A stretch of DNA of 64,000 nt, taken from assembly GCA_015345905.1 (NCBI GenBank), contig JADDTR010000011.1, forward strand, positions 496,001-560,000. Reading direction: 5' to 3'. Source of the DNA: Aotearoamyces nothofagi (lineage: Eukaryota > Ascomycota > Leotiomycetes > Leotiales > Tympanidaceae). The notes beneath the pieces were generated by a model, which ran no database searches, was not told the origin of the DNA, and worked only from the letters and a program-made list of their open reading frames with translations. The stretch's first letter is position 1. Each line of letters starts with the position of its first letter. Positions 21,726 through 35,085 of this stretch are shown piece by piece. A program made the translations under genes and the position numbers.

Positions 21726-22204
21726 TCAGTTGTAACTCCTCGCCTCTGCTGCCGCGTCCGAGTCACGTAGTCTTCTCTCATCTTTGCTCGCAGCGGCCAG
21801 AGTATCCGTCCGCGTCTGCTTCTTCTGCTCCTGTAGTTGATTTGCTAACTTGCCGGTGGCCTTCTTGGAGCTGCGTGCGCGTTCCTGCATAGCAAATCTA
21901 TCAGCGAACTTTTCCTTTCTACATACTCTAGGCTAGGAGCACCAAGGCTTGGCACGGGCCTGTCAAGCTGTCGTCTTCAACTCACCTCGGCAGCCTCGGC
22001 GGCTTTCCTTCGCGCATCTTTCTGCTCCGCGGTCTGGGATCCTCCTGTAGTTCGTCCGCTGCCGCTACCTCCGCCTAGAGTTCGTGGTGGGCCGCCGACC
22101 TTCTTAGGGACCGAGGAGGTGGACTTTGGAGGAGGGGCAGAGTCGAGGGTTCGGCCGGGTTGAGCGAAGGCATCGGGAGCTTCTTTGCCACAGATGTTGC
22201 CCAT
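21726..22204 (-). CDS. Small MGNIC protein, predicted N-myristoylated and palmitoylated
   Basis: Two exons, 22204-21986 and 21884-21726, give 125 aa; the 101-nt intron is GTGAGT...ATGCAG, phase 0. The N-terminus MGNICGKE has Gly2 for myristoylation and Cys5 for palmitoylation, predicting membrane anchoring. It continues FAQPGRTLDSAPP and a Pro/Gly/Ser-rich linker (PRTLGGGSGSGRTTGG). A charged, probably alpha-helical C-terminal half follows (AEQKDARRKAAEAAEERARSS... to AAAEARSYN). No enzyme motif. I do not know the family. The anchor-plus-helix layout recalls small vacuolar or plasma-membrane adaptors, but that is inference. Confidence 0.75.
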
Positions 22205-23094
22205 AGCGTGAAGAGGCTGGCGGACGTTTAAAAACGGAGAATTTCAGGTATTGCGGATGAAGGTTATTGTATTTATGGTGGCATTGGTTTGCTGCTGTGA
22301 CTAGCCAGTATTTACGTTGTCGCAACTGCTATCGCAACCGCTGTGTTGGGGGATTATCCGATCACCGATAGGGACCTACCTAAAAGGTAAGCGTGCTACC
22401 TCAGGTACGTGAGGTCCCGCACCGCGGGTACCATACGGCGCGTACCTCGTGCGCACGTGACGTATCGCGGCGTCTCGGGGTGTCTTACGAAGGCCTTGAT
22501 ATCAAGGCACAAGCCGTCAGAATCATGCCGGTGGAACGGGGGCCGAACGGGGTCCGAACTTGCCGACTTAAGCTGGCAGTCAGGCAGGCGCTATGCCTAG
22601 ATCGTTATGGCTACCACCGCACACTGAGAAAGCACGAAAGGCCTGCCGGGAGGTCAAGGGAAGATCTCTAAAGAGCATCAAGCACAACCCCGACAAGACC
22701 GCTGCTCAAGGACCCCATAACCCTTTTTACATCTTCCCAAGCATCCGACGGAGACGGCATCACTTCTGCGTCCACAAATCACACTCTCCCAGCTCCTCCG
22801 AGACAAACCAGCCTGATTGGCGCTATCACTCGCCTCTTATCGATTTTCAATTGCAACCTTGATGGGTTTTCGCGCTGCACGTGATCCGCCCGCATCGTTA
22901 CCCTCATTCTCACCGAACGGCGCCGTGTGGTTACTTACCATCGCTTCTCACAATCCTCCCTTGGGTAAGTCATCGCCTTCCATTTCACGATCATAGCCCT
23001 GCTTTCTCTTGCGTCCTTGTGGTTGCGTGTCTTCTACTGAGCTGGTTCAGCCTCATCTCGGCTTTTGCTAAAATATTTTCAGGCATCTCAAAAT
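22205..23094. other. Upstream region and probable 5' UTR of the C2H2 regulator
   Basis: About 890 bp. A good intron (22965-23082: GTAAGT, TTGCTAAAAT, TTTTCAG) ends 12 nt before the ATG at 23095, so the 5' UTR is probably spliced. An upstream ATG at 22862 would, after splicing, give a short reading frame that overlaps the main start in another frame. CACGTG also occurs near 22879. Confidence 0.55.
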
Positions 23095-24979
<1,885 letters not shown>

Positions 24980-25503
24980 ATATAGCCTACATCCTCCTTG
25001 TTGATTAAGCCTAGCATCATTTCATCTGTTTTGAATGTTGCATTTACAGTGTTGGAGTGGCGGATATGGACGGTACTTGTACATTATTCAAAGATACCCC
25101 GTATTGGAACATAACCAGCGGCTCTGGTAGGGAAAAGTCTCTCGGTGTTTTCGGAGTCTGTAGAATATGGTTATCTGGGTCTATGTGTTGCATAATTGAT
25201 GGGCTAGTCAGAAGACTGGAGCTAGGATCCTCGTATCCGCTCGTCTTGGTGGGCTAGAGTCCTTGTTGAATACTAGCAATGCTTCTTTCTTTCCGACAGT
25301 TGCACCCATTCAATATATAATACCATTCTCTCCAATGTTCGAACAAATTTTCATTGTACAGAGAGGCTATTTGTTCAAATTGTGCCCTGATAATGTAAGA
25401 CATGAACACGTAGTAGATACAAGTCTTCTAATTCTCATTTCATTACTGGTAGCGCACCATTATTCTATGATACAATCAATGTTAAATCCAAGCCAAGAAA
25501 TCA
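24980..25503. other. Convergent intergenic region (C2H2 regulator / VPS26)
   Basis: About 520 bp. Short ORFs only; both 3' UTRs expected. Confidence 0.5.
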
Positions 25504-26646
25504 TCATTGTGCCCGCTCAGGTGGCGGTGCCCCCGTGATCTGTGTTTGTTGACCGGCGCCCGCCGCTATCTCTGGAGCCTGGCGGTAGAGGACGATCTCG
25601 GATTGCTTGAAGTATCGTCGTGCATCTATTATTCTGTCAGCTAAAAACTTGAATATCGGCGACAGGGAGGCTTTTACCCTCGTCAATGAGGACAAGGCTT
25701 AGGTAGTATCTTGTTGAGTACTTCTTGTTGACCTCACGGAATGTCGGTGTGAGATCAAAGCCTCCTAAGAATAATCTGATAGGGATGGTTTCACCTGAAG
25801 TATGTTAATCAACGAACGCCGATCCAATTTATAAGGAAAATAAGGAAAGCAGCGCATACCTCTTGACGGCGAGCCGTCCATAATCTCAAATCGGACAAGC
25901 GTCTCGCTCTCATTATACTGATTCGGCGCCGCACCCGTCGTCTCTCTCCTAATAATTGATAATTCCATATGTTTGATCTTCAACCTCACGAGGAGAAAGT
26001 ATATCCTCCCCACAATAACATCCTTGAGATGGTATTTCGATTTCGAGTACTCAAACTCAATGTGTAGGCAGTCTTCAATTCCAACGTCCATCTTGATGGA
26101 GCTGTTCATCTCAGGCGGTATCCGATATGAATATACCCATATGTCCTTTTCCCGAATTACGTCTGCCATCCGCCTTGAGACTGTGACGCGGACAAAGTAG
26201 CGCAACTTGACGTTTATGCCATTGTAGGACTCGTATTGTTTCTCGATGTTCTTGAAGTTGAACTCGAAGGTTTGGGGGTGTTGGAGGTCGCCTGGAGCTG
26301 CAAGCTCTTGGCCTAAAGAAAGGAACTCATAGTGGTTTCCGCGATCGAAGAACATTTCTGAGGTAATGTATCATAGTCAGAACGGTCCGCCAAGCCATGG
26401 TGAAGGAATTGATAACGGAAGTGACTGACCTATTGTGCCAACGAATTGCACCTTGATGCCCGTATGCTCTAAACGTTTGCCATCTTTAGGTCTAATTGTG
26501 ACTGCGCCCTTGACCGACTCTCCGTCCATGTACAATGGAGCTTTCTCTCTTCTGTTCTTGTCCAGCTTCACATCTACCATCTGCCGGTCATCGGTATCTT
26601 CGAGGACAATGTCGATGTCTACGGGAGTTGAGAAGAAATACGCCAT
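25504..26646 (-). CDS. VPS26: Retromer subunit Vps26
   Basis: Arrestin-fold core subunit of retromer, which with Vps35 and Vps29 recycles cargo from endosomes to the Golgi. Exons: 26646-26430, 26357-25860, 25794-25678 and 25625-25504; all phase-1 junctions, 317 aa. The N-terminus is MAYFFSTPVDIDIVLEDTDD. Conserved segments include GIKVQFVGTIE, LAAPGDLQHPQTFEFNFKNI, GINVKLRYFVRVTV, VGIEDCLHIEFEY, GRIYFLLVRLKIKHMELSII, and PIRLFLGGFDLTPTFREVNKKYS in the last-but-one exon. The latter precedes a short Gln/Pro-rich tail. Length is typical. Confidence 0.95.
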
Positions 26647-27261
26647 CTTGGCGGATGTTTAAGTGATGCGCCCTTCACCGCAGATCTCTATGCAGCCGTA
26701 AGAAGTTATCATGGACGACGCGCAAGTTGAGGCTGATGATAGCTAAGTAGCGGCTGGATGTCATCTGTAGCTTGAACGTGGCGCTAGGCAAGCTTTAGCG
26801 AGGCTTCACAAGATTATGATCGCGAGATACAGAAGATACTTTTTAACTAGGTAGGTACAGAATTTGCTTAGCTGGCTAGTGAATGTTAGGTATTGAGAGC
26901 AGCTATATTAATTTTTTACTATTCACGGGAGATCCTGTCAAAGTACGACTGAAAAAAGTAAAGCTACTACATCTACCTTCTCAACTACGTTCAGCTAGAA
27001 CTCCATAACATATTAAATGCAACAGACATCTCTAAGGCTGTCTTAGTCAAGATTTCTATTCTTTCGTGCGGTATGATAATTAACAACTGCCGTTATAAAC
27101 CAAAGAACAGGAAGATCCTGAAGATGGATATTGGCGATATCATTTTGACTAACTTAGAGGGACAAAGCCTCTTCTGTACTTCAAGTTCTTCTATCTAAAG
27201 CCAGGCCAATTCCTGAATACTTTTTTATTTAGATAGTCTAGACGATGCCTTTGCTTGAATC
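26647..27261. other. Intergenic region with AT-rich part
   Basis: The promoter of VPS26 lies at the left. From about 26,850 to 27,240 the DNA is AT-rich, without ORFs. It could be decayed repeat sequence, but nothing identifiable remains. Confidence 0.45.
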
Positions 27262-28464
27262 TTAGGCTCCTGTCATCTCCTCATCTCCATCCTCACTGCC
27301 ATCTTCATCACCGGAATCCCCATCATCATCATCTTCTTCTTCCCCAGTAGCTGGCCCTCCTAGATCTTTATCGAGAATGGCAATAAGCTCTTTTGCATGC
27401 TCCCCTAATCGTTCATCTTCGTACTTCTGCATCCCGAACAGCCGCATGCTGTTATTTAACCACTGTCGGCTAGAAATCCACAAAATCTTATGCGTATCTC
27501 TATCACCATTTGCATGTCCATTAGCCGCGGTCTTCTGCTTGTCACCCATGATATAGAGACCCCAGCCACCTAAATACCACACCTCCACACTCTGATCATC
27601 CTCGCCTACTAGCCGCTCCAAGACTTCGATTGCTTCCTCTTCCATTTCCGCCTCCATTAACAGCCGCGCCAGACTGACTCTTGTCGGGAAATCGGGTACA
27701 GCTTCGTCATCTGGCGGTAGGTCTTTCCATAGCTCTAGACTTCGATCCAGAGCTGCTTTCGCATCTTCTAATCGCAGTTGTGATATACGCACGCTTGCAA
27801 GAGTTTGCCATGGTTCTGCAAACCCGGGAGCAACCATCGTTGCCTCTGTGACAAGCGCTTCACACTTTTGTTCCGCGTCTTCCTCCCATGAAAGGTCTGT
27901 CATATAAACCTCAACCACGCCACACAGGGCAACGGATAATTTTCTCCTCTTTTCATCAACAAGCGCTTCTATCCTAGCACTGAGGCCCTGCCGAGTACCA
28001 CTCTCAAGCAAGTCTTGTATTTGCTTTCTTAGCACGCTTGCGCCTCTCTCAAACCAGTCGACACTATCTTGCCCTCCCTCCTCACTCAACTGTGCCAGCC
28101 ACATAAATTTATCTGCTCCACCTCCATCTTCTTCACTGATAAGTCCATCTTCATCGATTTCCGCAGCCTGTGAAAAGTATGCTCGCGCCGCCTCGACGTC
28201 TCCAAGCTCGACATGGATCTCTCCCAGTAAATTTAATGCTGGAAGTGCCTCTGGGGAGTTAATATCAGCAATTCCAAGCGCGCGCTGCGCGATGGGTACT
28301 GCGCCCTCAATATCGCCTTGCTGTAGTAACACTGCTGCTTGTGCGAGAAGGACGGATGCGGAGGCGGGCGGTGAGGGGGCTTTGGTTGGAGTAGGAGTTG
28401 TGCGCTTGAGGGTAGATTTGTCGCCATTATTGGACTTGGAATTATTTGGCTTCGTTTTCGCCAT
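27262..28464 (-). CDS. ACL4: Assembly chaperone of ribosomal protein L4 (Acl4)
   Basis: Single-exon gene, 400 aa. TPR protein that in yeast binds newly made Rpl4 and escorts it to nuclear pre-60S particles. The start MAKTKPNNSKSNNG is followed by a Thr/Pro/Ser linker. TPR helices then run from about residue 40: LLAQAAVLLQQGDIEGAVPI, ALNLLGEIHVELGDVEAARA, and later AEPWQTLASVRISQLRLEDA and EEEAIEVLERLVG. Signature text DKFMWLAQLSEEGG and QSVEVWYLGGWGLYIMGD is typical of Acl4. The C-terminus is a long Asp/Glu tail ending MTGA. Length matches the family. Confidence 0.92.
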   Translation of the reverse strand: MAKTKPNNSKSNNGDKSTLKRTTPTPTKAPSPPASASVLLAQAAVLLQQGDIEGAVPIAQRALGIADINSPEALPALNLLGEIHVELGDVEAARAYFSQAAEIDEDGLISEEDGGGADKFMWLAQLSEEGGQDSVDWFERGASVLRKQIQDLLESGTRQGLSARIEALVDEKRRKLSVALCGVVEVYMTDLSWEEDAEQKCEALVTEATMVAPGFAEPWQTLASVRISQLRLEDAKAALDRSLELWKDLPPDDEAVPDFPTRVSLARLLMEAEMEEEAIEVLERLVGEDDQSVEVWYLGGWGLYIMGDKQKTAANGHANGDRDTHKILWISSRQWLNNSMRLFGMQKYEDERLGEHAKELIAILDKDLGGPATGEEEDDDDGDSGDEDGSEDGDEEMTGA

Positions 28465-29035
28465 TATCTGGTTTTGGATGTTGTGTGATATTTGTGTGCT
28501 TGAATATTTGGGAGAGTTGATGTTGATCTTGAAATTTATTGTTTGCGAAATTTCGAGATCCGGCAGAACAACTGCTTCTCACTTTTCGGGACGGAAATGA
28601 TGACGGTGCACTAAGCCGCTTTTATACTTGCTTCAGCTAACATGAAGGCCATAAATGTATTTCGAGCTGAGCTTTTATATTGATTTCCTCTTTTCTTTAT
28701 CTCTGTTTATGTACATTATTAGATTGAAAAGAAGTCCAAATTCTACAGAAACCTGGGGAAATTCTCCGGACGACCAGTACTATATCATGAGATAATCGAA
28801 TCGATTTAATCATTGAAAATACATAAAAAAAATTGAATCTTCATTATAATTATGATCATATATAATGCCTTTAGCTTTCACTAATAGTTATGTGCATCTT
28901 CCATGCATCTAATGATTGTACAAGTACCCAAGTACCTCCGGACTCGACATAATTCCAGAACGCCCCAATCCTCAAGTATTCGTATATAACTGAGCTCCTG
29001 ACCGAGCGCTTCTTGGACAGGATCACCGAGTTATC
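28465..29035. other. Intergenic region upstream of ACL4
   Basis: About 570 bp holding the ACL4 promoter and the 3' end of the next minus-strand gene. No other gene seen; the right part is AT-rich. Confidence 0.5.
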
Positions 29036-29992
29036 TTATCGGACCTCCTGCACTTCAGTGGCAGTATTGGCGGTCCCCGGTCGCTCGATATTTCCTAACT
29101 CTGCTCCTTGACCGCTTTGTCCACGTTTTCGGCCGGTAAGATGAAACCTTGATGTTGGCAGTGATGGAGTTGCACCTGGCTCTGAAGAGTCGCGTTCTCC
29201 GAACTTTGAGAAAAACCCTTTCTTTTTTGGCTTATTCTGCTCGTCATTCAATCCAACATCTTCGAAGCCTTCTTCGGTCGTGGGAGGTTGTCTCTCGAAG
29301 CGCCTTTCTCCGATTGCCGAACGTGGAAGCCTTGGTATTCGCGCAGAGTCGAGGCTTTGCCGTCCTGAAGGGGACTCCATGATGGGAGATCGTGCTGAGA
29401 TATCCTGTGGAGAATTAGCTATCGTTTCCTATACTTTAGTAGTCGAGATTACATACGAAGGAACGGCGATACGAGTCAAATGATTCGCGTGAGATTGAGA
29501 AGGGTTCGATTTCATCAGTGCTATTGGTTGTATTCGTGGAAGTGTTAGAAGGGTTGGAACGGCGAGGCCAAAAGCCCTTCTTCTCCGGCGGTGACGGCTA
29601 CTGAGATATCAGCTTTGGCTTATGCCTAGGTAGTTCGCGGACTATATACCGGAAGATACTCTCCACTATCACTGACCACTGAACCGTAAAAGAGTAATTA
29701 GCAAGTTGGTCTTGAATTATTTCATCATACACTGCCCAGACAAATAGTGATTTCAAAGCGACATATCTTGTGTGGATTGCTGGGGCGCATTACCACTCAT
29801 CTTGTACTCGGCAGGCTCAAAGCTTTTCCCACTACTTATACTCATCACAGCGGATTTTGACCCCACAGTATCGACCTTCTCGAATCCCGGACCGGCTCCA
29901 TTCTGAGGTCCCAATGCGCTGTTATCTTCTGTCAGCGTTTCTACGTCATTGCTGAAACCGGCGCGCTTTGCGAATGGATTACGGATGGGCAT
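29036..29992 (-). CDS. Conserved ascomycete protein of unknown function, Ser/Arg-rich
   Basis: About 245 aa. Exons: 29992-29794, 29678-29650 (a 29-nt micro-exon), 29597-29457 and 29404-29036. The third acceptor must be the second AG of CAGTAG, because the first would leave an in-frame stop. The start MPIRNPFAKRAGF is chosen because it fits a conserved start I recall from related fungi; an ORF extension to 30106 is ignored. Other recognisable stretches: GFEKVDTVGSKSAVMSISSG, PEKKGFWPRR, FSISRESFDSYRRSFDIS, SLDSARIPRLPRSAIGERRF and KKKGFFSKFGE. Many Ser within R-x-x-S contexts look like kinase targets. It appears disordered with no membrane helix. Function unknown. Confidence 0.75.
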
Positions 29993-30292
29993 TATGGAGG
30001 GGTTGGGGTTGTCGTGGATTCGATGTGCTGCGATGTTCAAAGAGAAAATTGCAGAATTTTGAACATGAAGAAATCCGTCGTCATACACGTGAAATCTTGC
30101 TCTCACGATCTACCTTTAACTGACGTTCCTTGAATAACGGATCTGTCGGGTATGGGACTTGGTCACGAGTCATGTGAGTGATTGGCTGAATGATAAAGTC
30201 CAGGCCGACCGGACTCGGCTGGACTATCGGAACACGGAGTTTCCGAACTTGTGGTGGTATTTGAGCCCTGGTTGAACACGCCGAATTCGTCG

Positions 30293-30541
30293 TCAGTCAC
30301 ATGATTCTGGGCAAAACGCGACGATCGACATGTGCGCGACTTTCCATACATCACCGTCCTTGAGACCTCCCGTCTCTTGACGTGTCGAGCGTCCCACAAA
30401 CCGCATTATCATCATAATCTGCGTATCTACGAGATCGTATAGAAATCGCGTGAAGGCACACGTGGTGGCATGGCCGTAGTAAGTGGCATGATGAGTTGCC
30501 GAGTAGATCTCATAATCATGCTGGCAGTACTGGAAAGCCAT
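30293..30541 (-). CDS. Possible small protein, 82 aa (doubtful)
   Basis: ATG-started frame, MAFQYCQHDYEIYSATHHAT..., with a protein-like middle, QIMMIMRFVGRSTRQ and GDVWKVAHMSIVAFCPE. It stops abruptly, and a different frame continues just beyond (HVTDDEFGVFNQGS). It could be a real short gene, a broken gene with a frameshift, or chance. No family recognised. Confidence 0.3.
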   Translation of the reverse strand: MAFQYCQHDYEIYSATHHATYYGHATTCAFTRFLYDLVDTQIMMIMRFVGRSTRQETGGLKDGDVWKVAHMSIVAFCPESCD

Positions 30542-33500
30542 GTAGCTGGCAATCCCTCATGATTTCATTGGCATCCGAGGCTTCCTAACAACAGCAGCCC
30601 GCAGTCAGCGTGCCCTGGAAATATAGTGACACATCCTTGGGAGCGAAAAGAGTCAACATCCAACGCCTGAGGCGGCCATAGAAGCATTAGCTGGAGTGCT
30701 GGCAGTGCATCAGAGACAGATCCTTCTTGGCCGTTGGAAGCTGGAGAACTCGGACATCGCCTTTGGATGAATAGTCATGTCTTACCCCAGCCTCATAGTC
30801 ACAAGGAAGCGTGCATGCGTTTGTTGCACCTTACTTTCCTCTTTGGCAAGTCACTAGAATACATTTTATGCAGAGAAAAGACGAAAATACTGTTATATCT
30901 TGCAGGATTGTGCAGGATTGCTGCAGAGATCTTCCTTGATTTGAGCGGTGTGGATAAGAGTGGACGGATGAGATGTACCCAGTTAAAGCACAGAGTTAAA
31001 GCGGCATGCATGTCCTGTTTGACAGCGGCTACTTGTGTGTGAGTGGTGTTCTATTTATTGTATGCACTTATAAGGGGCAGAAGGCGATATCCAACGGCAA
31101 AAGATTGACCACCTTCATTCATGGATCCTTGAAAAGAGAATGTGACAATGGCCATGTGACGTTGTTCGAGATGTTGGGAGCCATTCCCATCGATGACTCC
31201 AATGTACTGGGCCCTGTGGGAAAGAAGCTTCAGTGTTATAATTATCCTGCCAGTGAGGTTGCTGAAGCCATCACGCCGCGCCACGGCCTCTGTTTGCCTA
31301 TGGAGCTGCAGCATTGCATCATATATTTGCAGGAAGCATAGCAGTCAAGCTGAAACTCTGCAATATTTTTCACTCGGATCTGTTGAGTGCTCCTGGCTTG
31401 TATTTGGCCCCTCCACACGTCGTGACAACTCGGTATTGTAATTGTATGAGGGACAGGCATTGGTACTGGTACTGGTACACCTAACTAGCACGCGCTTCAG
31501 CTAAGGTACTCAGCTGAATGCAGTACGGCTGTTGATCAAACGTGCAGAGAATATCTAGAACATGCAAGCCAAGAACCACGTACGTCTATAATCTATTAGA
31601 TTATTATGGAAGAGATGTGACGAGAGGGACTCCGACGTGGTGCAGTATCTGAATAATCCCGCAAAGACCGTCCCGCCCCATGCTGGCTATCCTAGCATCC
31701 CCCGCGCCTTCAATAAAGCCGCAAAGGGATCTCTCCACTATTATCTAGAGATCTACCCTTTCGTGTAGGGATCCTGAAGCCTGCCCTGGAATAATGTACA
31801 TAATCTGTACACTAAATCCACAAGGGAGGTGTGGATAATGGCGAAAGTCCATGAGAACGAGGCGATAAATTTCGATAACGAGGCAGCTTTTGTATATAGC
31901 CAACTAGACTAAGGGATCTACGAAGTAGGTTGTAACGATGCAACGGCCTTTGGTACCTGCAACCATTCATTACCAGACGCGGTAGACAAGGTGCTTCCTC
32001 GTTATTATTGAATTATTGATTGGCTTGGCCGGCGTTTAAATTGCTTTTGTGCAAGATTTATCTTCTTGCTTTACGAGATCTCCATCCCTGCCTCGCGGCG
32101 TAGGACGGGACGGGAGTTGCTCATATGTGACCCAGTAACACCGTATGGACGGTATTGTACAGAGTGGCAGCCCAGGACTCGGACACGGGCGTGTGGTAGG
32201 CATTCAAACCTAATTTTAGTCAGGAGTAAAGGCAAAATTCAGTACCTGAGGTAGCTCGCACGGCTCCGTACCCCGTACTGTCTCGCCGGGAATAGCGTGG
32301 CTGTGGGTGCCGGGGATCGAGGACGACCACGCACGCCAGGCTTCGGAAAGTCGCCTGGAAGTCGCCTGGAAGTCGCCCCGCCACTACAACGCATCACCAA
32401 GGTTCCGTCCTCCTCCGGACTGCAGTTCCAACGACCAGCGATGCATCTCCCTACCTTTACAGACCACTGTTACAGCCGCTTCCTGCAAGCCATCATGATG
32501 TATGGCAGTTCTGTCCAGGCCTACCGCTCTGCCTTCAATATTGCTTGTAGTAGGCTTGCACTGTGCGCTTGTATTGCACACTCTTGCTCTACTCCCATGA
32601 CGAAGGACAGTGTGTATCATCGATCCCCCGAGTGTGCCCTGGGTATGTTGCATGTAGTGACCGCAGGTCTCTATGTCTCGTGGAAGACGCATTTGCCCGC
32701 CATCGATATTGCCGATCAAGTTCCCGAGAGTCAAGAAGCCAATCCAAATGGCATGGACCGGCATTTATGTTACATTTACCTGATCGATAGACTTGCACGC
32801 CTGCAGTCTGTACTCTACGTGAGCCTCTCATCTCTGTAGCTTCTTAAAAGTCCTCCAAGTCTCTGCAAATGCACGAGTAGACCCCTTCGAAAAGAGGAGC
32901 AGCACTGCAGCCCTATCTCTCACAGACCTATGTAGGTACCGCAGGTATCCTGACTGGGAGCTATCCTTCATCCTTTCCAGCTTCCGTCTGCCATCTGGGC
33001 ACCTTACCACCTTACCTTGCTTTCCCTTAACCCTCGTCCCAAAACTGAGTTCGGGCAACAAGGTCAAGGGTGGGACAGTCTGCAGCTACCCATAGTTCCA
33101 ACACACTTTGATTCGCCACGACTGCTGGAACTGGCACACGTTGAACATACTGTTAGTTGACTGAGATAACGTTAACGGGTTGCTGCCATTTATTGCGTTA
33201 CTTCGTCATCAGACCGCAATACACTGCCGCAACAATCCTCAGACTCAGCTTGTCAGTAGAAACGAACGGTACCCCTGCGTATTATATTTTCAGACACTCG
33301 TGAACATAGAGGTGAAGAAGCAGCCTCTAAAGGACTTGGACTGAGGAAGCTCCGGATAGCCACAATATCTTGTCTTCTCCTGCTTTGAGGCCGCACCTTC
33401 TAGATTTATCTCGGCCTATCTACCCGCAGCTACCACTTCGAGACGCATCGTTTTTCTACTTCGGCGGAACTCTTCTCTTGCTATTAACACTTCCTGGGCA

Positions 33501-33646
33501 TTCACCTTCTCACGCCATCCCTGTCTTCGATAGCAATTTGCTAAACCTGGGAAGCATCCCGCTCATGCGCAAGGCAGCACATTCTTCGAAATTCCGTTAC
33601 AACCTATGCATATACCTGCTTCTTCCACGACACTTCATATTACAAT
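30542..33646. other. Gene-poor region of about 3.1 kb
   Basis: Many overlapping ORFs of 60-180 codons on both strands, none with motifs or splice continuity. Small simple repeats are visible: TGGTAC units near 31461 and three copies of an 11-bp CGCCTGGAAGT unit near 32351-32377. The right end contains the promoter of the membrane-protein gene. No element recognised. Confidence 0.5.
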
Positions 33647-35085
33647 ATGACTATGAAATTCTTCAATTCTTGGCAGCTATGGGAAAAGATGACCTTTGTA
33701 AGCAACTCCCTCCGTATAGCTGTCGATGAAACAATTCATATATTCATAATCTAATTCCTATCTAGGTCTTGGGCTGTGCGATCTTTTTAGTCTTCCTTGC
33801 CGGTCTGTTCAAATTGTGGTGGGCTGGTAGGAAGGCTAAGAAGCATGAGATCGTCGATGAGGAAAAAAGGACGAAGATACAAGAAATGCGAAAAACTGGC
33901 CAACTTGTCGAATCTAAGAATAATGCAGATGTCCCATTCGGCGTCCGGGCTATAGAAAGTGGCATTGAGATTGATGGTATCTGGATCTCAAGGTCTAATA
34001 GTCCAGTTCCTGAGAGTGTCAGACGTGCTAGGAACGGTGTCGAATCTTCCGGCTCCTCAGTCGCATCGAACTCGAACGAAACCATCAAAAGCATTGCCTC
34101 GGATGCTTCTCAGCATGGTGTCCCATTCGCAGGTACACCTCTATCAGTTTTCAGGAAGAGCCAGCCCCTTGAACGTCCAATATCAACAGACTCTACGCCT
34201 TCTACAGCCGTTTCGAAACCTTCATCTCAACGTCCCGCATACAAACCGAGACGATCATCCCAACTACGCTTCACCAGCTACGGAGACTCGCAATGCCATG
34301 TAGAGACCCTTGATCAATTGGAAGGCAAGATTCCTTCTCAGCCCAGACGAACTGCCGAGAACAATAACCTACGAGTTTCAGGCGAGGCATCGATTATTGC
34401 TGATTCGTCTTCTGACGCTGCGGCTGATAATGAACGATCGTCTGGTTCGTCTTCAGATTCGGAGGGGACACTCTCTGGGGAAGGGAAGGTCACCAACTTT
34501 AGAACAAGACGGAGTCACCCTCTCTACACTCGAATTGCCGAGGAGATCTATACCGAAGCTCACCCTGATATATCCGAATCTACCGCGTCGATTGAAGCAT
34601 CCGATACTGCTGGATACTTTGCCATTCCAATTGACAATCTTTCACCCGAGAAAAGCAAGTCAAACCCCTTCGCAACTCCACTTCTCACTCCCACTCGGAA
34701 CTTAGAGGCACATACTCCTATGGAACTTGCCCCTTTAACCGAGTCTCGGTGGCCATTACTATCTAGCAAAGAGCTAGGGACCCCGAAAAGCCCATTATTT
34801 GGACCTGGTGGTCTTCATGTTAATAAGTCTGTGCGGAAAGTTAACTCTGCTTTTGAGGTATTGCCAGCTGGAACGTTTGGTACACGCACCGAATTGCTCG
34901 CAAATACATACGATAGGACAGGAGGCATGAATACAACTTCCCAGCAAGGACTTGATGCGACGAGGCTGTCTAGCAGCGATGGGACGGGGAGGTTAAGCAG
35001 CGATTGGAAAAGGACGCAGAACAAGCTGCAGAAGAAGGGGCCAGTACCGGCAACTATAACTCGTGATCCAGACCTTTTCGGGTGA
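33647..35085 (+). CDS. Single-pass membrane protein with long disordered tail, conserved in filamentous fungi
   Basis: About 456 aa. Exons 33647-33697 and 33766-35085; phase-0 intron GTAAGC...TCTAG. The ATG at 33647 (or 33653) gives MTMKFFNSWQLWEKMTFVL joined to GCAIFLVFLAGLFKLWW. The ATG in GATGGGAAAAG is in the wrong frame. One hydrophobic helix (about 17-35) is followed by a basic stop-transfer AGRKAKKHEIVDEEKR and VPFGVRAIESGIEIDGIWIS. The remaining 370 residues are Ser/Thr/Pro-rich and low in hydrophobics. I recall similar fungal proteins annotated as hypothetical. Topology (short lumenal N-terminus, cytosolic tail) is inferred from the positive-inside rule. Confidence 0.78.

Noticed and set aside
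30734-32840. Several ORFs of 70-180 codons
   Set aside because: No recognised motif, overlapping frames on both strands, and simple repeats inside; probably chance.
33370-33729. 119-codon ORF before the single-pass membrane protein
   Set aside because: It lacks an ATG start and ends inside the first intron; the real gene uses another frame from 33647.
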